A stretch of 64,000 nt of DNA from Trichoplax sp. H2 (Eukaryota; Placozoa; Uniplacotomia; Trichoplacea), in NCBI GenBank assembly GCA_003344405.1, contig NOWV01000009.1:1106525-1170524 (forward strand), written 5' to 3'. This document shows positions 1-14,300 of this stretch, piece after piece; the stretch's first letter is position 1, and each line of letters opens with the position of its first letter. The position numbers and the translations under genes are program-made. A model generated the notes under the pieces. The model saw nothing but the letters and a program-made list of their open reading frames with translations, searched no databases and had not been told where the DNA came from.

Positions 1-3000
1 AGGGCTATTAGATAGATTTGATTGTGGAGTATCGGAAGAACCATCATTATCGCAACAGGAGTTCATACCAGCTAGAGTTTGATTTCCAATAAAATGCTTC
101 TTAACCATGTCGGTTAAAATTGATTTAATCTTATTGGATGTGGGCTAAAATAAAAGAATATCAATTGTATTACTCTACTGATCACTTGGGAGAAAGTTAA
201 TTCTTCAAAGCTTTAGGCAATAGTAATAGCTATTGCTCCTAGGGTAATTCATAGCATTAAAATTGAATATTTACCGTAGGTGTAGAATCAATGATGGATT
301 GAAAATGAGTATGCGAATCATTTGCTTCAATTGCAAGGCCAGCAGTACTAAAAATGGATTTATTTTCTGTCGCCGTACTTGTCGTTAATAGTATCTCGGC
401 TGCTTTTTCGAATGTTAGAGTAATGTATGAATCTTTTACACCATTATACACCAATAATGAACTAGAAATACCACTAGTACTTCTAATAAGATGTAATGGA
501 TTGTAGAATGAACTATCATCCATTCTTGTTAAATGCGATTGAACTGGCCATTTTGCAGTTTGCTCCGCTGAACTTTGCAAGCTAATAACAGAGCTAACAC
601 TCAATGCTGAAATAGAAGAAGACATAGATTGATCTGGTGCAACAAATGGCAAGCTAGACTGACTTGAATTTTGCATGCCAATTATAGAGTTACTTAATGC
701 TAAAATGGAAGATTTGCCTTGAATTGATACAGAAGAGGTTAAGGTAGGACTGGTACTCGATATGAAATTAGAAGAAGATTCGACTTGAACTGGTACAGAA
801 GGGGTTAAACTAGAGCTGGTACTCGATATGAAATTGGAAGAAGATTTGACTTGAATAAGTGCAATAGATAATAAACAAGAGCTACTGGTGGGATTTTCGA
901 TACAATCTGTAGTGGAAAAGGCTAGAGATTCTGCTACATTAGATTGAACTGCTGTCGATAGAATCTCAATTCTTCGTTGGATACTCGAACTCTTTTTACT
1001 TTGATGCATTGATGAAGCAGTGGCAGTATATGAAACAGAAGTAGTATCATAACTACCCAAGGTATCTATCAGGAAATAAAGGGAAAAAAATTCTGTTCGT
1101 AATTCATATTTACGTTTATACCTAGGATAGCACAACCAAAAATTGAGATATACACGAATGATATTACCTATTGTGACCAAATTCTCATCACATGAAAGGA
1201 AACTGGTTGTTGAGCTAGAAGTAGAAGCTAGTTCAAGATCAAAGTTTTCAGTTCTTGTGGGACTTACAGAACTAGGTGTCAAGTCTCCTATTTGATCGAT
1301 GGTAAATGGGGGTGCTGTTACATGGTTACTGGGTACTTTGATCATCATAGTTGGCGCATAGGAAGTTGTTGGCTGATCTAACTGTTCGTGAATGGACGAA
1401 ATTACTATGAAATCATGTTGTGCTTCCGAGGTTGAGCTAGTTATACTTACAAATAGCTCATTAGAGGTACTGTCTATCATCTGATGATTCACTGAGTTCG
1501 TTGAATAATTAGAAGCCGTTTGAACAACATTTTCTTCGGATGAATTGACATCCGTACTTATACTATTAATTTTATGAAGATTTACGGCATGATAACTTGA
1601 AGTAGCTTGAAGATTGGTCGAATTGGATTCTTCATCTAGAGAGGAAAGGGACGACGGATGTAGGATAGTTTTTTCTGCAGTTACACTGTCAATAATGGTT
1701 GTCATAATTATGATTGAGCTATCGCCAGGATAATTCAGACTTGATTGCACATGCAAGGATGACTCAATAGCTGAGAGAGTATAGGAACTTTTTAATAGCA
1801 ACCTGGAACTGACTGTTAGGCTTGGATTTGAATTGATTAGTATATTCATGCCAGAAATGTCAATTAATGGAGTAGCGTATGGCACATCATAACTTGAAGG
1901 TTGAGGGTCTGCTATGATATAGAATCAAGATTAGGCACTGTACATATATTAAATTCCTTCTATTCCCTAACAGCAAAATTTAGAATGCATCTATAAGTGT
2001 TTTTGTTTATTTTTTACGATACAAATATTTTTTAGTAGAATACTATATATCCTACATTTCTACGATGCATAGTAAACATAAGATAATATTATAACGACAA
2101 TGTTTCTCTGATATAGAATCAAAATTATTCTATGTTCCGGATACAAATGTTATGTTGCAGTGTATGAGTTCTTAATGTAAATCAATTCTTACTTTATTAA
2201 CATATACAGCTTTACACTACATAGTACCACTATATTCCCTAACACATAGCTACTGTAATTAGCCGAAATCACTACATATGTCAATAAATTAATATATTGC
2301 GCAGTTCTATGATGCACAGTAGACACGGGATAATGAAATAAATTGATGACTGAAATTTAAAATCCTGTTTAATAAAGACTGATGCATTAATACATCTATG
2401 AAATATATATATCCACTATTGGAGCTTTTGCGGTGTATTTTATAAGTATTGTATTAATATAGCGATCATGAGCTAATTAAAATTCTTAATGGAGAATGGA
2501 GATAATTCATTCTCTTACTTTGCAAACGGTATGAGAGCTGTGACTAACATACAAGAAGTGGCTTCAGAAATAGAAAGTAGCGATACTGAAAAGAACTTTG
2601 TAATTTTTCCATGTTAACATTCAGTAATAAATTGATTTTATTGCTTAGTGTAACATTTTACCTTCTACCTTCTACTTGATCAATGTTATAATAAACCGGC
2701 ATGAGCCAGTAGTGTAATATCGGAAAAATGATTACAGCTAATATTCTAAATTATTCATGGTTTCTAGCGCAGTTTAGGAGTATCGAGATGAAAACAATCT
2801 CTTATTCTCCTATCACCACAATCTTCCAATAAATACAGTGAAAGGCGACAAGACAACTTGCCTATAAAGATATTCACTTCTCTTCAACATCATTGTATAA
2901 TAGATCCAATATTTGACTGATATTTTAACTTACCTTGTTGGCTATCAGGGATAATGCAACTACTTGTGGTTATCTGGCTGTAGGGTGCCATTTCTATAAT

Positions 3001-4396
3001 TTGTTCCTGATTGCCTTGCTCACAAATGAAAGCTGATAGATTTTCAACACAACTGACAGCTATCCAAGTTTCGTTGAATAAAGCGCCACAAGAATAAGAT
3101 GGACTTTGAATATCGATTTGGTCCCAGGCATGGAATGATGTATTTTTGACAGGAATTGGATATTTAAATTGCCAATTGAAATCTTGTTTACAAGCCGGTG
3201 TTCTCTTCCCAGTTAACCCCAGCCAGTAGGTTTGATTCCTATCTGTTAATTCAATTAATGTATCGTGAATTTCGCTTGTTAAAGCAAGTGCTAAACGACC
3301 ATAGAGTTCACGGCATCGCTTCATGGCTAGTTCATAATTGGCAGTCTCTTGAATAACTTTATAGCAACGGTGATGTCGATAGATCCAACCATTTTCCGGG
3401 CACAGACCTATCCGATAGTGATAATCAAGATAGAGATTGAAGTATTTTTTTAATCATTGCTGATTTCATAGGTAAATTACTTTGATTATGATATTCCAGG
3501 ATATTAATACTAATAAAAGTAAAATTAGCTTACTAAATGAAACTTTAAACCAATATATGATAGAATGCTTATCCTATAAAAGAGTATTGTAAAGGAAAGC
3601 TTTACGTTGCTAATGGAAAATAAATCGATGATTTGACTATTATAATCATTTACTTAATAACCTGTAACATAATACATACTAGTTTCAAAATTATGACATC
3701 TACGATTGAGTTTCTACGCTGTCACTAGTAATTTCAATTTGACATTGATCATTTTATTTTTTATTGTATTTCAGTTTTCTAACACTTGATGTTGATGAAT
3801 ATTGTAAGTTAAGCAAGAATAAAACTTTTTTTCTATACTTATACATGATAGATGGAGAATTAACTCAGCTAATAAAGATAAAATCATTTGCAGTATAGGT
3901 ATGCTATATGGTCAAGAAGTTCGATATCTGGTAATTGAAAGTAAATTAGACAAGAAATGAAGGCTATCAACGCCTTGTAAAGTTTACTTACGCTTTTCAC
4001 AGATATATTGGTATTGATTCAAGACACAATTGCTTTCAGATAATTCTACATTATCAAGTCTTCTTATTGCAACTGTACATGGACACGATTCAAATTCTGA
4101 GTCTAAACTAGCTTGACGCATAGTAATTACGTTCTTAGAAGTAACAGGTTCAAGTGGATCCAATTCTGATAGTTCTGAACTTAGCACTACATACCTTTTT
4201 TTATAACTTAGTAATAAATTTAAATATTTTAATTTAGATGCTGTATCTATATTGGCTACACTAGTATCATCTCGATAACCGAACGCTTTGCAGATACCAG
4301 GGACATCACAGCCGCTAACATAATTCAATAATGATGATACAAACCAACATATATTTAAATCTGCGTTATAATGCCAATCAATAGGGCAGCCAATAT
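1..4396 (-). CDS. C-type lectin domain / mucin-like cell-surface protein, partial at both ends
   Basis: Exons read on the minus strand: 4396-3992, 3407-2934, 1908-1168, 1065-275 and 144-1 (runs off the window). The phases join in frame (1, 1, 1, 0). Exon 1 is a divergent C-type lectin domain, from a CP..WHYN start to a closing CxxNQYQYICEK. Exon 2 is a second one: CPENGW, CYKV, a YWLGLTG core, then CGALFNETW and FICE. The next exons are very rich in Ser/Thr, as in mucin-like stalks, with a degenerate repeat around SSSNFISSTS. Neither lectin domain has an EPN/QPD plus WND calcium-sugar motif, so calcium-dependent sugar binding is doubtful. I did not find a signal peptide or first exon upstream of 4396; the acceptor there (TTTGTCTAG) implies at least one more 5' exon. 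The predicted role is an extracellular or membrane-bound recognition or adhesion protein. The family is clear; the function is inferred. Confidence 0.75.
1917..2340. repeat. Diverged tandem duplication, about 250-270 bp unit, intronic
   Basis: Lies inside the intron between the second lectin exon and the mucin-like exon. TATTCCCTAACA occurs near 1960 and 2232, and TTCTACGATGCATAGTAAAC near 2057 is echoed by TTCTATGATGCACAGTAGAC near 2305. The two copies are well diverged. The rest of this intron (2345-2933) shows nothing recognisable. Confidence 0.5.
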
Positions 4397-4414
4397 CTAG
4401 ACAAATTGATGATT

Positions 4415-4735
4415 AAAAAGATCGAAATATTTCATTATTATTTAAAGAATTGGACTATATTAATAACATCCCACCTTATAAGCTAAATTAGAAGTATCCA
4501 TATGGCATTACATCTGTCATTAATGTATCTAAATATTTTATCATTATTTCAATTAATGGATTCTGTAAAGGAAATTCCATCTTATAAAGTAAATTAGAAG
4601 TATCTTTACGATACTACATCTGTTCTGAACATTATCTACATACTTCACTATTATTTAAATTAATAGATTCTATAAATGGCATTCCACCTCATAAAGCAAA
4701 TTAGAAGTATCTCTACGGTACTATATAACCTACCG
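4415..4735. repeat. Three-copy tandem repeat, about 107 bp unit
   Basis: The block ending TAAATTAGAAGTATC recurs starting at 4471, 4577 and 4684, so spacing is 106 and 107 bp. Each copy also carries an ATTTAAA..TTAATGGATTCT-like segment. It sits directly upstream of the lectin exon at 4396 on the minus strand, so it is either upstream intron or intergenic DNA. Confidence 0.75.
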
Positions 4736-4837
4736 ATATCTACCATGAATATCGGTAGATTCTACTTTGATATCAATCGATATCGCATGTTGTACCATTT
4801 GTGACTAACAATTATCTAAAACCTTCATTAAAGTACT

Positions 4838-5300
4838 ATACGGATTCCACTTTCTGGTGGATACCCTCCGTGCATAGGATAAATAGTAATTTTTAAGAAT
4901 GAATTTATACAAGTATTGGAAAAGCTATTTTTCAGTGTATCTCGTAATCTACATAGCGGGACTCCAGTACTTTAAAAAAAAACATTTCCCAACATTAGTT
5001 CTTATAATTGGAAATAAAAATGGTACCAGTTCATAAATTATATTAAATAATGTGAACATTTGCATTAAATAAGAAATTGCTATATCCTAACTAGGACTCC
5101 AACACAAAGTAAGAGTCTTCTATTTTCTGGTTGCTACACTCCATACATTGGATAAATTGTAAATTTTAAAAGTGAATTTATACAAGTATTGGAAAACCTA
5201 TTTTCAACGTATCTTATCGGCTATATAGCTATTATCCAAAACTGACAGAAAATCATTCATAATAGTAGTTTGTAGAATTGAAATTAAAAATGGTACCTGA
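4838..5300. repeat. Two-copy direct repeat, about 273 bp unit
   Basis: GAATTTATACAAGTATTGGA begins at 4901 and again at 5174. Flanking sequence also matches: TTTCTGGTGGATACCCTCC against TTTCTGGTTGCTACACTCC, and an AAAAATGGTACC block near 5018 and 5288. The copies are diverged by substitutions and small indels. Confidence 0.75.
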
Positions 5301-8300
5301 TGTATTAGTTGCGTTTACCGGGCATTTTGAAATTGTCAGTATAGGTATTGCCTAAAAATACATTAAAACATAAATTAATTAGTTTTCGCATTATATAAGG
5401 AAATGGGCCAGCCGGTAATTAAGATATAGAAACAAGAAAATAAGATGCATATTATGAGGCGTAGGCAGAAATGCAAATAATGCCCGGTATGTGGATAATG
5501 TCAAGTAACTTCATGCATTAGCTTAAATCTCCATGTTTTGAATTTGGATTCGAGGGTTGTGTACAGTACTAGAAATTATAATATTATTTAGGAGAAATTT
5601 TACCACTAAATTCCTTATTTTGAGATACGATTAGTAGTAGGATCTGAAACTAACGTTAATAAGAAATTATATCCTTCATTGATTACGCTAATAAAGAACT
5701 ATGAAGAAAGAGTCTACTACAGATGTGTAATCATGCATAGCTAAGATTATTTATTAGAGATATTTAGATTCGAAAACAGAAACTATCTAGTCAATACTTT
5801 TTCTCTCATATCTACGAAAAAATTTATAAAAGCATATAATTGATCTCACTATTAGGCACTGCATTTTATTTCTATTTCGAGTATTCGTATTGAATTTAAA
5901 GTATTCGAACTTTTTTAAGACCAGTAGACAAAAGCTGCTTTCTATTAAGGATCATAACTAATAATTCAACCCGATTGTATTAATATTTAGCTCTAAAGTT
6001 CTTATAACTATGGAGACTAGACTGTAAATAAATAATATTGTAACACGTGCTCAAAATAAAATGAACCTTCCCTATAAAGTCTATAAAACTGTAAATTATT
6101 GTAAACTATCAGTTAACATAATTTATCATTAATTTATAATAGACTTATGTACAGAATCTTTGCACTATCAGTCCTTTACTAATAAAAGTAGAAAACCAAT
6201 AAATTGAATTTTGTTGCTACAGCTCAAGAAATTAATCATTTCATTGATATCTGATAATACTGCTTTAGTAAGTAGATATTAACATCATAGACCCTCGAAA
6301 GCCACTGAATTGTCCCTTCCTATGTTCAACAAATATGTAATATTAAAAATATACATATTCTGTTTGTATTCTATATTTCAGAAAAGTTATTTACGTATAA
6401 GGCACATATATGCAGTGTATTGATGCTAAAATAGTAAACATAATCCAATTGTTAATTTTAATACTAAATTTTAAGCACTACTTAAGGATATAGATTTCAT
6501 TACAGCACGATCAAACTAGAATACGTATGATGCTTGGCTCTCATTTGTAATATAATGCTATATTACCAATAAAATTTATCTGTTGATGTATTGATAGTCT
6601 ATGGATGATGTTAAACAGTGATATTCGTCGTCATATATAATTTAGGTTTGTTCTAACATAAATGTCTACGATATATTAATTAGCTATTGTCAGTAGCATG
6701 AATGATAGTGTAGAGCAAATGTAATACTATATTTCAGAAAACTTATGCTCAGACAAGAGGGCATGTAAATTTATAAAACTTGAATGAAGTAAACATCACT
6801 AGTATCAGTACACGAGTACTGTATATTTGAATAATCTTTGAATCGATATTGGTGATCTTAGGGAAATTATTTCTATTTCTACAAACTGGCATTGCTTTTG
6901 AAGTATTTTTTGTGCAGAAAATATCTGTGGAGCTCCAATACAGTTAATGAATAGATCTTCCTTAGATCAATAATCCTGTTTAAGCAATCAAATAAAAGAC
7001 AAACACAATATCAATAATAACTAGCTATAAAATAGGTATTTACACGTCAAAATGATCAGATTTCTTTTTGTCTAGACATTAATTAAAAATAGCAATACCA
7101 AATGATTTATAACTATTGCATTATATCAGCCTACTATTGAGTCTTTATGGGTATAAAATGGATATTCTCGATGAAAGACATTTACGGATATTACACTCTC
7201 TCATTAAAAGATTAAAAACAGCGTTATGAGCACGGTACCAATACTATTAGTTAAATGATATAAAACAGTCAAGTATCACGTCAGATGTTATTTAGGGATA
7301 TGTAAAGGAATTCAAGTAGCGAATGCTTGTATACGTAGTGGAAATATGCACAATTCAAAACTAAATGATAATTCATAAGGTTACATTAGATAACAGTGTT
7401 GTTAAAAGAAAAGTCGAAAAATTGTTTGTATCAGAAGACCAAGTGCAGTAGTAGTTGAGGTATTTAATTTCGCTACTTACTCTTCTGCACATATATAAGA
7501 TGCTACTTCACCTATCATGCCCTTGCTATCTTATCATTTTTAACTGAGGAAGTACCTAAAATATTAACTGAATCTGTACTAAATAAATAATTCTTTTCAA
7601 AATATTGCTGCGATATTATTTAATAGTGTTAATGCTAGACTGGAGATGGAATAGCGAAAGAATAATTTTACTGGGATATAATTAATTAGAATGATCTTTT
7701 CCGAGAAAAAAATTTCCTTATTAGGATGTTATTGCATTGCTTATTATATTTCACTTGCTAGCAAATTTAAGCGTAGAATTCACTTGAATAAATACATGAA
7801 GCATAAATATTAATGCTTTCTTCTTGTCAGACCTTACCTTGAAATCGGAACTATTTCATAAATACAAATTTTGCTAGAGTAATAGAAGCGATAAACTCTC
7901 TACTTCTGCCTTATTATGCTATATAATATATTAAGTTTTGAGAATTTCAGTTGTAGAAATATGTATGTATTACATATAGGTTAAGATGTCTTAATGCTTG
8001 TATGATTTATTTTTGAAGATAGTTACTTAAAGCCATGAATTTTTCCGGTAGTATTTTGTTCTATTATATGGCATATTAAACTTAAGAAAGTCTAGTATGA
8101 ATATTTTCAAGCATTAACCAAAGCAATTAGTATGCTCTAATGTATCATGACATGCAGCAAACTATAGCCATATTTTGAACTTTCAAATACCAATATAAAT
8201 TATAGATGGAATGGCTAGAAAATACGGATCAACAGATTCAACCATAAATTAATTATTGTTAATGCATGCCTCATAAACTACACGGATTTTAGAATGATAT

Positions 8301-10756
8301 CAAAATATTTGGCATGATAATACTTTGATAGATGATAAAATTTAGAAATGAGTAGCTGAGCAAACTGATTCAGCTATTTATACTAACCATAACACTATCA
8401 TTTTGTCTGATGCACAGGACGAGGTAATTAGTAAAATTTCCCGTGTGAATCTTGATGCATAAGGACTGTAATATGACAAAAGATTTATAGTATGCCGACT
8501 ATATCCTTAGATGATCCTAGCGTTAGTGTAAATAGATTTATAGAACAAAAAGCACGCTACGTATTGGCAAAATCATAGAATTTATAAATTATAGCCATCA
8601 TATGGATTATACCCTTGATAATAACATCCTGAAGTACTGCAACTACGAGTATATCAGCGCAACAATTAAGTAGAAACTGATGAATGACGAACGAATTAAG
8701 CATTAGAAAGATTTATAACTATTTCTACTAAAATAATTGATGACAGCCTACTGATGGAATAGCAAACAAAACAATGATTACAAAACTGAAAACCTATCAG
8801 GATGGCATACAGTAGTTGAAATAATAAGGATCTGTTCCGTTATCAATTCTTATTATTTACTAGAAGAGTTAATAGACAATCATTGGCATAAAATTTATAT
8901 TAGTTTAACGATAGAAGCATACTACAAAAATAAATTGATTCAAATAGTTATAGAGATTAAGTTTATACAACTACGGAAATTCTGAAACGTGAAGTATTGC
9001 ATTGAAGTCTATGCCGATATCTACAACTATAAATAGATAAATTGTTCTTGGCACTTAACATAAATTTAAAACAAATTTTATAATAATAAGTATACGAAAA
9101 TAAATTGATCAATTCAAATATCATAAAGGAAATGTAAAGCTAAATTAAGGACTAGAAACTCTCATGTATTTGTTTCCCTGAAAGAATTGATATCATTTAT
9201 TACTACAGTACTGAGCTATACAATGTGATTATTATAGTCGATCAGCTACGATAGCTTAATTCTATAAGAATTGAAGAATTATCTATTAAACAAGGTCTAC
9301 TATATTGTCATAATCTATATTAACTGTAGGTCTCTCAACAATTGTATTTACTATAGAATCACTGCCATTAGATTGAATAAAAAAAGAAAAATCAAAAAGA
9401 AATCTCAGAGATGATCAGAAATAGACTAGATGTTATGATAGATCTTACAGTATAAATAGTAAAATCGATGAATGCCATTTTACCAAATTAACTAGAAATA
9501 GCTTTAACCATTCAGTTTTTTTGCAAAAATAAAACTTTCACCGGATTAAGGAGGTATTTTTAGTTGTAAACTATACTTTAAAGGGCTATATTATGCCACA
9601 CTACCTTATATACATTACCCAAATTTATCAGCTATATCCATCAGTATGCATAACTTTAGATATAAATTGTAGGACATTGATTTTGAACGCGGAACTATTA
9701 CTTATATTACCAAAGTATCAAGGATAATTAAGAAATTCGATATTTAAATTTATTCTTAATTTCCTCTTTAGTCATAAAGAACAAAATAAACGTAAAATTA
9801 ATTGCAGTTACTTCACTAAGTTTTTAAAAATATTCTTACCCATACGATTAATGCTGTGATGGACGATAACTTTGCCATGCTTTAACTTGCTTTTAGGAAT
9901 AGGGAATCGATTACTACAATCCAAACGACAAACTGGGCAAGCACTCGTCAGATATAGGGCCTTAGTTTAAGGGGCAGGAAAAAATTAAAGTAGTTTGTAT
10001 CGACTAGTAAGTGATTTACGATAATATGAATAAACAATTATATTCTTGATCTATGGTTAATTTTACAGTGATTAAAATTTGATCAATTACAATCTTGATA
10101 ACTTGAGCATTGTATTTAGCGAAGAGAACTGGATGAATTGATCAAAGGAAGCAAGAAAATCATCATTTGGTGATCAAAGTGACTTCAAGACAAGAGGGAA
10201 AGAGAATCAACTTGTGAGGAATCACCATTAATAATGACCTTATTACCATGTGTATAATAGATAAAGAATAATAAACGAAATATATTTATTTATGTTTATC
10301 ATTGCAATTGTGAGAATATCATTATTGATAACAGATGTTCTGTCTAGCTTGTTATCCATAAATAAGTTGCCTTGATTGAGATAGGATGGTCGATTTATCC
10401 GAAAAATCATATGTGATTATAAATTATTAATCAGAATTGATACGAAAGCAGCGATGACATGTATAGCCTACTATTCTCAATCGATAGTGTTACTTTGTTA
10501 TTGTTTCAATATCTTGCTGTTAAGCTTGGAAAAGGTATAACAAGCGTAGTCGTATTGATATTATATGAAATGAATACTTTTTCAGATAGAATTACTCCAT
10601 GGCTAATATACTATTACGTTATAGGTATTTGAAATTAGCACTACGCCAATGTAAGACAGATATTTATAGATAAATAATTTCAATCTACTTTACCTGTTTA
10701 TTGAGTATCGCTACTGATATTTGCGAGTGCACATAAAAATACAGCCGATGTTTATA

Positions 10757-11000
10757 CAGGATCGATATTTCCCGTTGATAGCATTGTACTACTAATTAAT
10801 TTAATATTAATATCATAAAAATTTAAAATTGACTGGGTTAGAGGCCTAACATTCATACAGAAATGATATTTTCAGTTGATGGGGTTTGCTAAATTTGCTA
10901 ACTCTATATTACTTTATCAGGATTTGGGTCAGTGGAATAATAGGACTGATCTCTATAGATTGATATTTTTAGTTAATAGTACTAATTCGTTAATTTAATA
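10757..11000. repeat. Degenerate tandem repeat, about 100 bp unit
   Basis: A GATATTT...GTTGATAG-like word recurs at about 10760, 10861 and 10958. The first and third copies also share a following ACTAATT..TTAATTTAATATTA block. Divergence is high and the boundaries are approximate. Confidence 0.4.
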
Positions 11001-11044
11001 TTATGTGATCTAAATTAAGTATTGGTAAATATTCTAAATTAATA

Positions 11045-11360
11045 CAGAGTCAATAGAAATACTCTACTTATTAGTTTATATGATGTTAAGATGGCGATTA
11101 ATCATAACTGTAGATAGATAGTATATTGATTTGCTTCATCAATACCCTAGCTTTAGCAGTTAAATTACTTGGTACAACTTAATTTCATTTCTTCCCTGCA
11201 GAGTCAATAGAACTATTCGAGCTGTTAGTGTTGTATGATACTATAGTAACAGCTTGCATAATTATAATTTTAGATCGATGTTAGCTTGATTTATTTCATC
11301 AATCATAGATCGTGAGTAGTTAAATTACTTTACATATTTTAATATTGTTTCTTTTCCATA
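11045..11360. repeat. Two-copy tandem repeat, about 154-160 bp unit
   Basis: CAGAGTCAATAGAA occurs at 11045 and 11199. TGATTTGCTTCATCAAT at 11127 is matched by TGATTTATTTCATCAAT at 11287. In both copies this is followed by AGCAGTTAAATTACTT or GAGTAGTTAAATTACTT. Confidence 0.6.
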
Positions 11361-14300
11361 GATAATCTCTTTAGTATTTCATACTAAGTTGGACTAATAG
11401 TTTAAATTTTATGCTGATACTGTTATACTTATTATGTGAGTTCATTTGATATTTTTCTACGCGCAAAATTGGCTATTGGCACACGGTTGATGGTAAATTT
11501 TTATTTATTCTTATTTCATTATTCTAGAACTAATATTTCTGAAAAAATTAAGACATCAATCTATATTGATATTTAGTGTTGACGGCATCATTCCGTTTTT
11601 TGTGTAATTTATACTAAAATTGTTTTTTATCAGGATTTTGTTATGATATTCACATCTTATAGCAATAACTACTATTTAGTTCAGTAATATTTAATTCTAA
11701 ATACAACAATATTGGAAACACTACTGATGATATTTTATAGCATAAAATAATTTTATCTCATGTTTTAATCCATAAGAAACGATATCTAAAACTACAGTAA
11801 TATAGAGTTATCATTATACCGATCCTAATTTGAGTGTTTCCGATTCATTTATTGTAATTACCGTATCTTAGTAAATTATATTTAAATTGTGACTACATTC
11901 CCTAATATTTGATATTGAAATATCTATCGCTCGAGTTGAAATGATTAACAAAAATTCAGTTGATGTCACTTTAGGTTCTTGCAACTGCGATAATTAACAT
12001 TAGCCTCGACCATATAGATATTTTTAATATCTATCTATGATCTTGCTAGTGTACAAATTGTGGATAAGCGAATGAAGATAGAATTAAAAATCGATTTCGC
12101 ATCGATAGTATTAATTTATAGTTTTTTGTTCCTTACTCAGCATATCATTTGTTATCACGTGATAATTCACCAATATTGGTTGGAATATTATCATGTACAT
12201 TGATATTAAGTATACTGGCCAATCCGTTAAATTCTACAAGAATCATTATAGTGATGGCTATAAAACCAAATTCATACCGATATTAACAAGATTAAGGTAG
12301 TCGGTGACGTTCTTGAATAATTTTTGCTAATTGCAAATATTATATTTGATACGTCATTGAAGCTACCTGAGCCTCAAAATCTATGCGATAATTCAACATC
12401 ATATTGACTGAGTTGCAATTTCATCTGATGAGGACATTATTAAAATAAAATGTTACACAATTGTGTAATACTGCTGACTAGTCCTTCCCCTTTGTCAATG
12501 TGCTTTTTAACATTCTGATCATAACCGTTATCAGTAATATTGTTAATAGTAAATTTGATAAATCTTTGATTTATATGGTCGGTTAGATGTTCATTTTATG
12601 ACTTAACTTCATATTAACAGTATTTATGTTTAATATTACATCCACATTACTGATATAAATAATTAGATGCGAAAAGAATCAGTTGATTGGGTTAGTTAGT
12701 GATGCATAGCTCGATATTCTTGCCGTTGTTTATATTCTCCATTATCAATTAATTTTAAATACTGATAGCAACCGGCATCAGTGATACTGTTAAAGTTAAA
12801 CTAGGTATATCATTGATTTATATGATCATTTCAAAAGTGTCCGTGTAATGATTTAATATCTTATAAGGCACACTGGAATTTAACTTTTCGAAATTATTGT
12901 CATCAATTTTCAGATTTAGTACCGTACCTGTAATTAAAATGTTTTTAATACAGTTATTTTTGTTATTTACTATACTACTCAATAATGTCATAGTATTCTT
13001 GAGTTCATGCTAAAGTTTGACATGGTTCTCATTAGCAGTGAAGATATTTGATAGATATTGGTTTTATTGAAGCTAGCTACACAGTTAATCAAACCAATTT
13101 CCATACGAGCTTTACATTTTCAAATCATTTTGTTGGCAATATTAGCCAAACACACATTAATATTTACTCTCACACTTATCTTAACGCAAATAATGCGTTA
13201 AATTTCAAATTTGGGGAAATCATTGTTTTGTATGTATTTACGACTGTTTTATCTTATTGATTTCGTCTCCAAAGACTTGTAAATAAATTGCTTTCCTACT
13301 AATTGATACTATTGTCACAATTGTACGTGATAAATTAAAAATTTAAACTTTTTATTTATTGATACCGGACTTATTTAATTTTTTGTCCACGCTCTAATAA
13401 ATATTCAGGGGCGGAAGTAAAGGTCAAAGGGAAAGTTATTGATCTGATTTATTTGTGGATTAGCTATTGTACTGTTGCAATGGTGCTGTGATTGAATATG
13501 AATTAATACCGGTACCTTATAAGCGTATACTATATCGATGTTCTACTTTTTCGCAAAAATTACGGTTTTATCCGCTGGTCGTTGAATACCGTAGCCTAAA
13601 TTAAATATTAAGCATGGATTATTATATCTTATTTACTACTTTATCTCATTCATGTATTGAATCTTTGTATCTATTTAGCGATTGTCTTGGATTGTAGCTA
13701 AATTAGACATAATTGTTGATTTACGCAATATCTATAGGTACAAATAATAAAAAATCAAACTTTCAAACGTCTATGTTACTAGATATATAAAATTTTAATC
13801 AGCATTGCTTATCAGAACAACAACAAAATATATTAACAAAAATAAATTCACAATCTTAAAGCTGCCTCTATTGTTATTAGTCTATATCCATATTCAGAAA
13901 AGTTTTCGCTGATATGGCTAACATGACGATTTGGTTGTCTTTCCATTTAATTTATAGCTAAAAACAGGGTTTAACCTTTTAAAACCTATAGCAACGTAAA
14001 AACCTTTGTATATTTTTACCCATAATTATAATTTTTGCTTCTATTTTTAACTAAGAAAAAGTGGCACTACGTATACTTTATCATTAAAAATGAAATCCAG
14101 TAAGTTATATTTTGACACAAGAGATAGAATTATAATTACATCAATCATTAATAACTGATCTTTGTGTTTACCTTAATAGTAATATAATTATTATAATAGG
14201 TCTTTTACGACAGCATTGATACTTGTAATAAACACTCATCGGGAACATCATGAATTCAATTGATGCATAAGAGGGGAAATGGGTAAATATTGATAATATA

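Noticed and set aside
13048-13260. 70-codon plus-strand ORF in the gene desert
   Set aside because: No recognisable family and no splice or promoter context; expected length by chance over 16 kb.
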